Source of the DNA: an uncultured Rhizobiaceae group bacterium
Lineage (GTDB): Bacteria > Pseudomonadota > Alphaproteobacteria > Rhizobiales > Rhizobiaceae
Direction: 5' to 3'
Assembly (NCBI GenBank): GCA_905479965.1
Contig: CAJQOR010000319.1
Span: forward strand, 1-5,927
DNA: 5,927 bases
Shown: piece after piece, positions 4,790 to 5,927 of the stretch
Position numbering within the stretch: the first letter of the stretch is position 1
Layout: the number at the start of each line of letters is the position of its first letter
Notes under the pieces: generated by a model
Database searches by the model: none
Told to the model about the DNA's origin: nothing
Seen by the model: the letters and a program-made list of their open reading frames with translations, nothing else
Made by a program: the position numbers and the translations under genes

Positions 4790-5927
4790 ATGACGGAACC
4801 CAAAAATTTAGATGACAAGCGCAAGATCCGATCGCGTCGATCTTTCTTGAAAGGAAGCGCGGCAATGATGGCAGGTTCTGTCGTTGCAGGTTCCGCGCAG
4901 GCAAGCGGCCCTGATCCTTTAATCACAGAACTTCAGGATTGGGCATCGGCAACGGGCGTGGGTGTTGATGAAACACCTTATGGCATGCCAATTAGTTACG
5001 AATCCCATGTGGTTCGCCGCAATGTTGAATGGCTCACAGCCGATCCGATTTCTTCAATTAATTTCACACCCATTCATGCTTTGGATGGAACGATTACCCC
5101 GCAAGGCTGCGCCTTTGAGCGACATCATTCTGGTGCCATCGAACTGCGTAAAGAAGACTACCGTTTGATGATCAACGGATTGGTCGATCGTGAAGTTGTG
5201 TTCACCTATGACGATCTGGAGCGTTTCCCGCGTGAAAATCATGTTTATTTTTGTGAGTGTGCTGCAAATACGGGAATGGAATGGGCCGGAGCGCAGCTAA
5301 ACGGTGCGCAATTCACCCACGGGATGATCCATAATATGGAATATACCGGTGTGCCACTTCGTGCCTTATTAAATGAGGTTGGCGCTGATATTTCATCAGA
5401 TAAATGGGTTTATGTGGAAGGTGCAGATGCTTCATCAAATGGCCGCTCTATTCCCATGGAAAAGGCCCTTGATGACGTTTTGGTTGCGTTTAAGGCCAAT
5501 GGCGAAGCGTTGCGCATGGAGCACGGTTATCCCGTGCGGCTTGTGGTTCCGGGTTGGGAAGGCAATATGTGGGTGAAATGGTTGCGCCGGATTGAAGTAT
5601 CCGATGCGCCTGTTGAAAGTCGCGAAGAAACATCGAAATATACAGACGTGTTAGAAGACGGTAGCGCACGTAAATGGACATGGGTGATGGATGCAAAATC
5701 CGTCATCACATCGCCAAGCCCGCAAATGCCAATAAAGCACGGTCCCGGTCAAATGGTGATCTCAGGGTTAGCTTGGTCCGGTCATGGACAGATCACACGC
5801 GTTGATGTGTCCAAAGATGGTGGCATCACGTGGGAAACTGCTCGTTTGGGTAAGCAAGGTGATACAAAAGCGCTAACGCGGTTCTATCTTGATACAAATT
5901 GGGATGGTGCACCGATGCTCTTACAAG
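4790..5927 (+). CDS. soxC: SoxC, molybdenum-containing sulfane dehydrogenase subunit (3' end missing)
   Basis: The frame is open from the ATG at 4790 to the window edge with no stop, giving 379 visible residues; SoxC is usually about 420-430, so roughly the last 45-50 are missing. A twin-arginine signal (RSRRSFLKG, 14-22) follows a polar N-terminus, with likely cleavage after SAQA (38). The oxidoreductase molybdopterin domain (about 80-275) contains ECAANTGMEW (156-165), whose Cys157 is the expected molybdenum ligand, then GAQLNGAQFTHGMIH and VPGWEGNMWVKWLRRI (253-268). The sulfite-oxidase-type dimerisation domain starts near 305 (ITSPSP). SoxC with the cytochrome SoxD oxidises the sulfane sulfur left on SoxY, giving full oxidation to sulfate without sulfur globules. 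It begins 4 bases after the soxB stop, with only a weak ribosome binding site (AAGGG, 4774-4778), suggesting translational coupling to soxB. A generic sulfite oxidase is unlikely given the ECAAN motif and neighbours. Confidence 0.95.
   Translation, partial: MTEPKNLDDKRKIRSRRSFLKGSAAMMAGSVVAGSAQASGPDPLITELQDWASATGVGVDETPYGMPISYESHVVRRNVEWLTADPISSINFTPIHALDGTITPQGCAFERHHSGAIELRKEDYRLMINGLVDREVVFTYDDLERFPRENHVYFCECAANTGMEWAGAQLNGAQFTHGMIHNMEYTGVPLRALLNEVGADISSDKWVYVEGADASSNGRSIPMEKALDDVLVAFKANGEALRMEHGYPVRLVVPGWEGNMWVKWLRRIEVSDAPVESREETSKYTDVLEDGSARKWTWVMDAKSVITSPSPQMPIKHGPGQMVISGLAWSGHGQITRVDVSKDGGITWETARLGKQGDTKALTRFYLDTNWDGAPMLLQ

Noticed and set aside
1..5927. Mobile elements, CRISPR arrays, tRNA or rRNA genes
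   Set aside because: Nearly the whole window is filled by intact sox genes with short gaps; I saw no transposase, regular repeat array or cloverleaf-like sequence.

Overview
The window is one stretch of a chemotrophic sulfur-oxidation (sox) gene cluster, with every gene on the + strand in the order soxV (tail only), soxW, soxX, soxY, soxZ, soxA, soxB, soxC (cut off by the right edge). This V-W-X-Y-Z-A-B-C order, the two-heme type of SoxA and the presence of soxC are typical of Kelly-Friedrich type thiosulfate oxidisers among Alphaproteobacteria, such as Paracoccus, Rhodovulum and Pseudaminobacter. By eye the base composition is only moderate in GC and visibly AT-rich between genes, which is lower than in those classical models. 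I infer an alphaproteobacterium, possibly a marine or other lower-GC lineage, but the window does not fix the genus.

Layout: bases 1-771 hold the thiol-reductant supply part (end of the CcdA-like membrane protein SoxV and the periplasmic thioredoxin SoxW, 18 bases apart). A 114-base gap (772-885) carries a perfect 10-bp dyad matching an ATTC-N8-GAAT pattern and a plausible promoter, the expected position for control by an ArsR-type SoxR repressor. Then come soxX, soxY, soxZ and soxA (886-2999), with gaps of 19, 21 and 34 bases. An 88-base gap after soxA (3000-3087) holds a palindrome, a convincing intrinsic terminator and an AT-rich block with direct repeats. soxB and soxC follow (3088 to the edge), only 4 bases apart and probably translationally coupled.

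How the parts work together: all the enzyme subunits act in the periplasm. SoxXA (c-type cytochromes) oxidatively couples thiosulfate to the C-terminal cysteine of SoxY, which is held by SoxZ. SoxB hydrolyses the sulfone group from the carrier to release sulfate. SoxC, with its heme partner SoxD (expected just beyond the right edge), oxidises the remaining sulfane sulfur. SoxV and SoxW bring reducing power across the membrane for thiol maintenance. Export is mixed: SoxW, SoxX and SoxA have Sec-type signals, SoxY, SoxB and SoxC have twin-arginine signals, and SoxZ has none and must ride with SoxY. All key motifs are intact, so the pathway looks functional.

I did not find a previously undescribed system. 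The points most worth a second look are regulatory: the W-X operator-like dyad, and the terminator that splits soxXYZA from soxBC.
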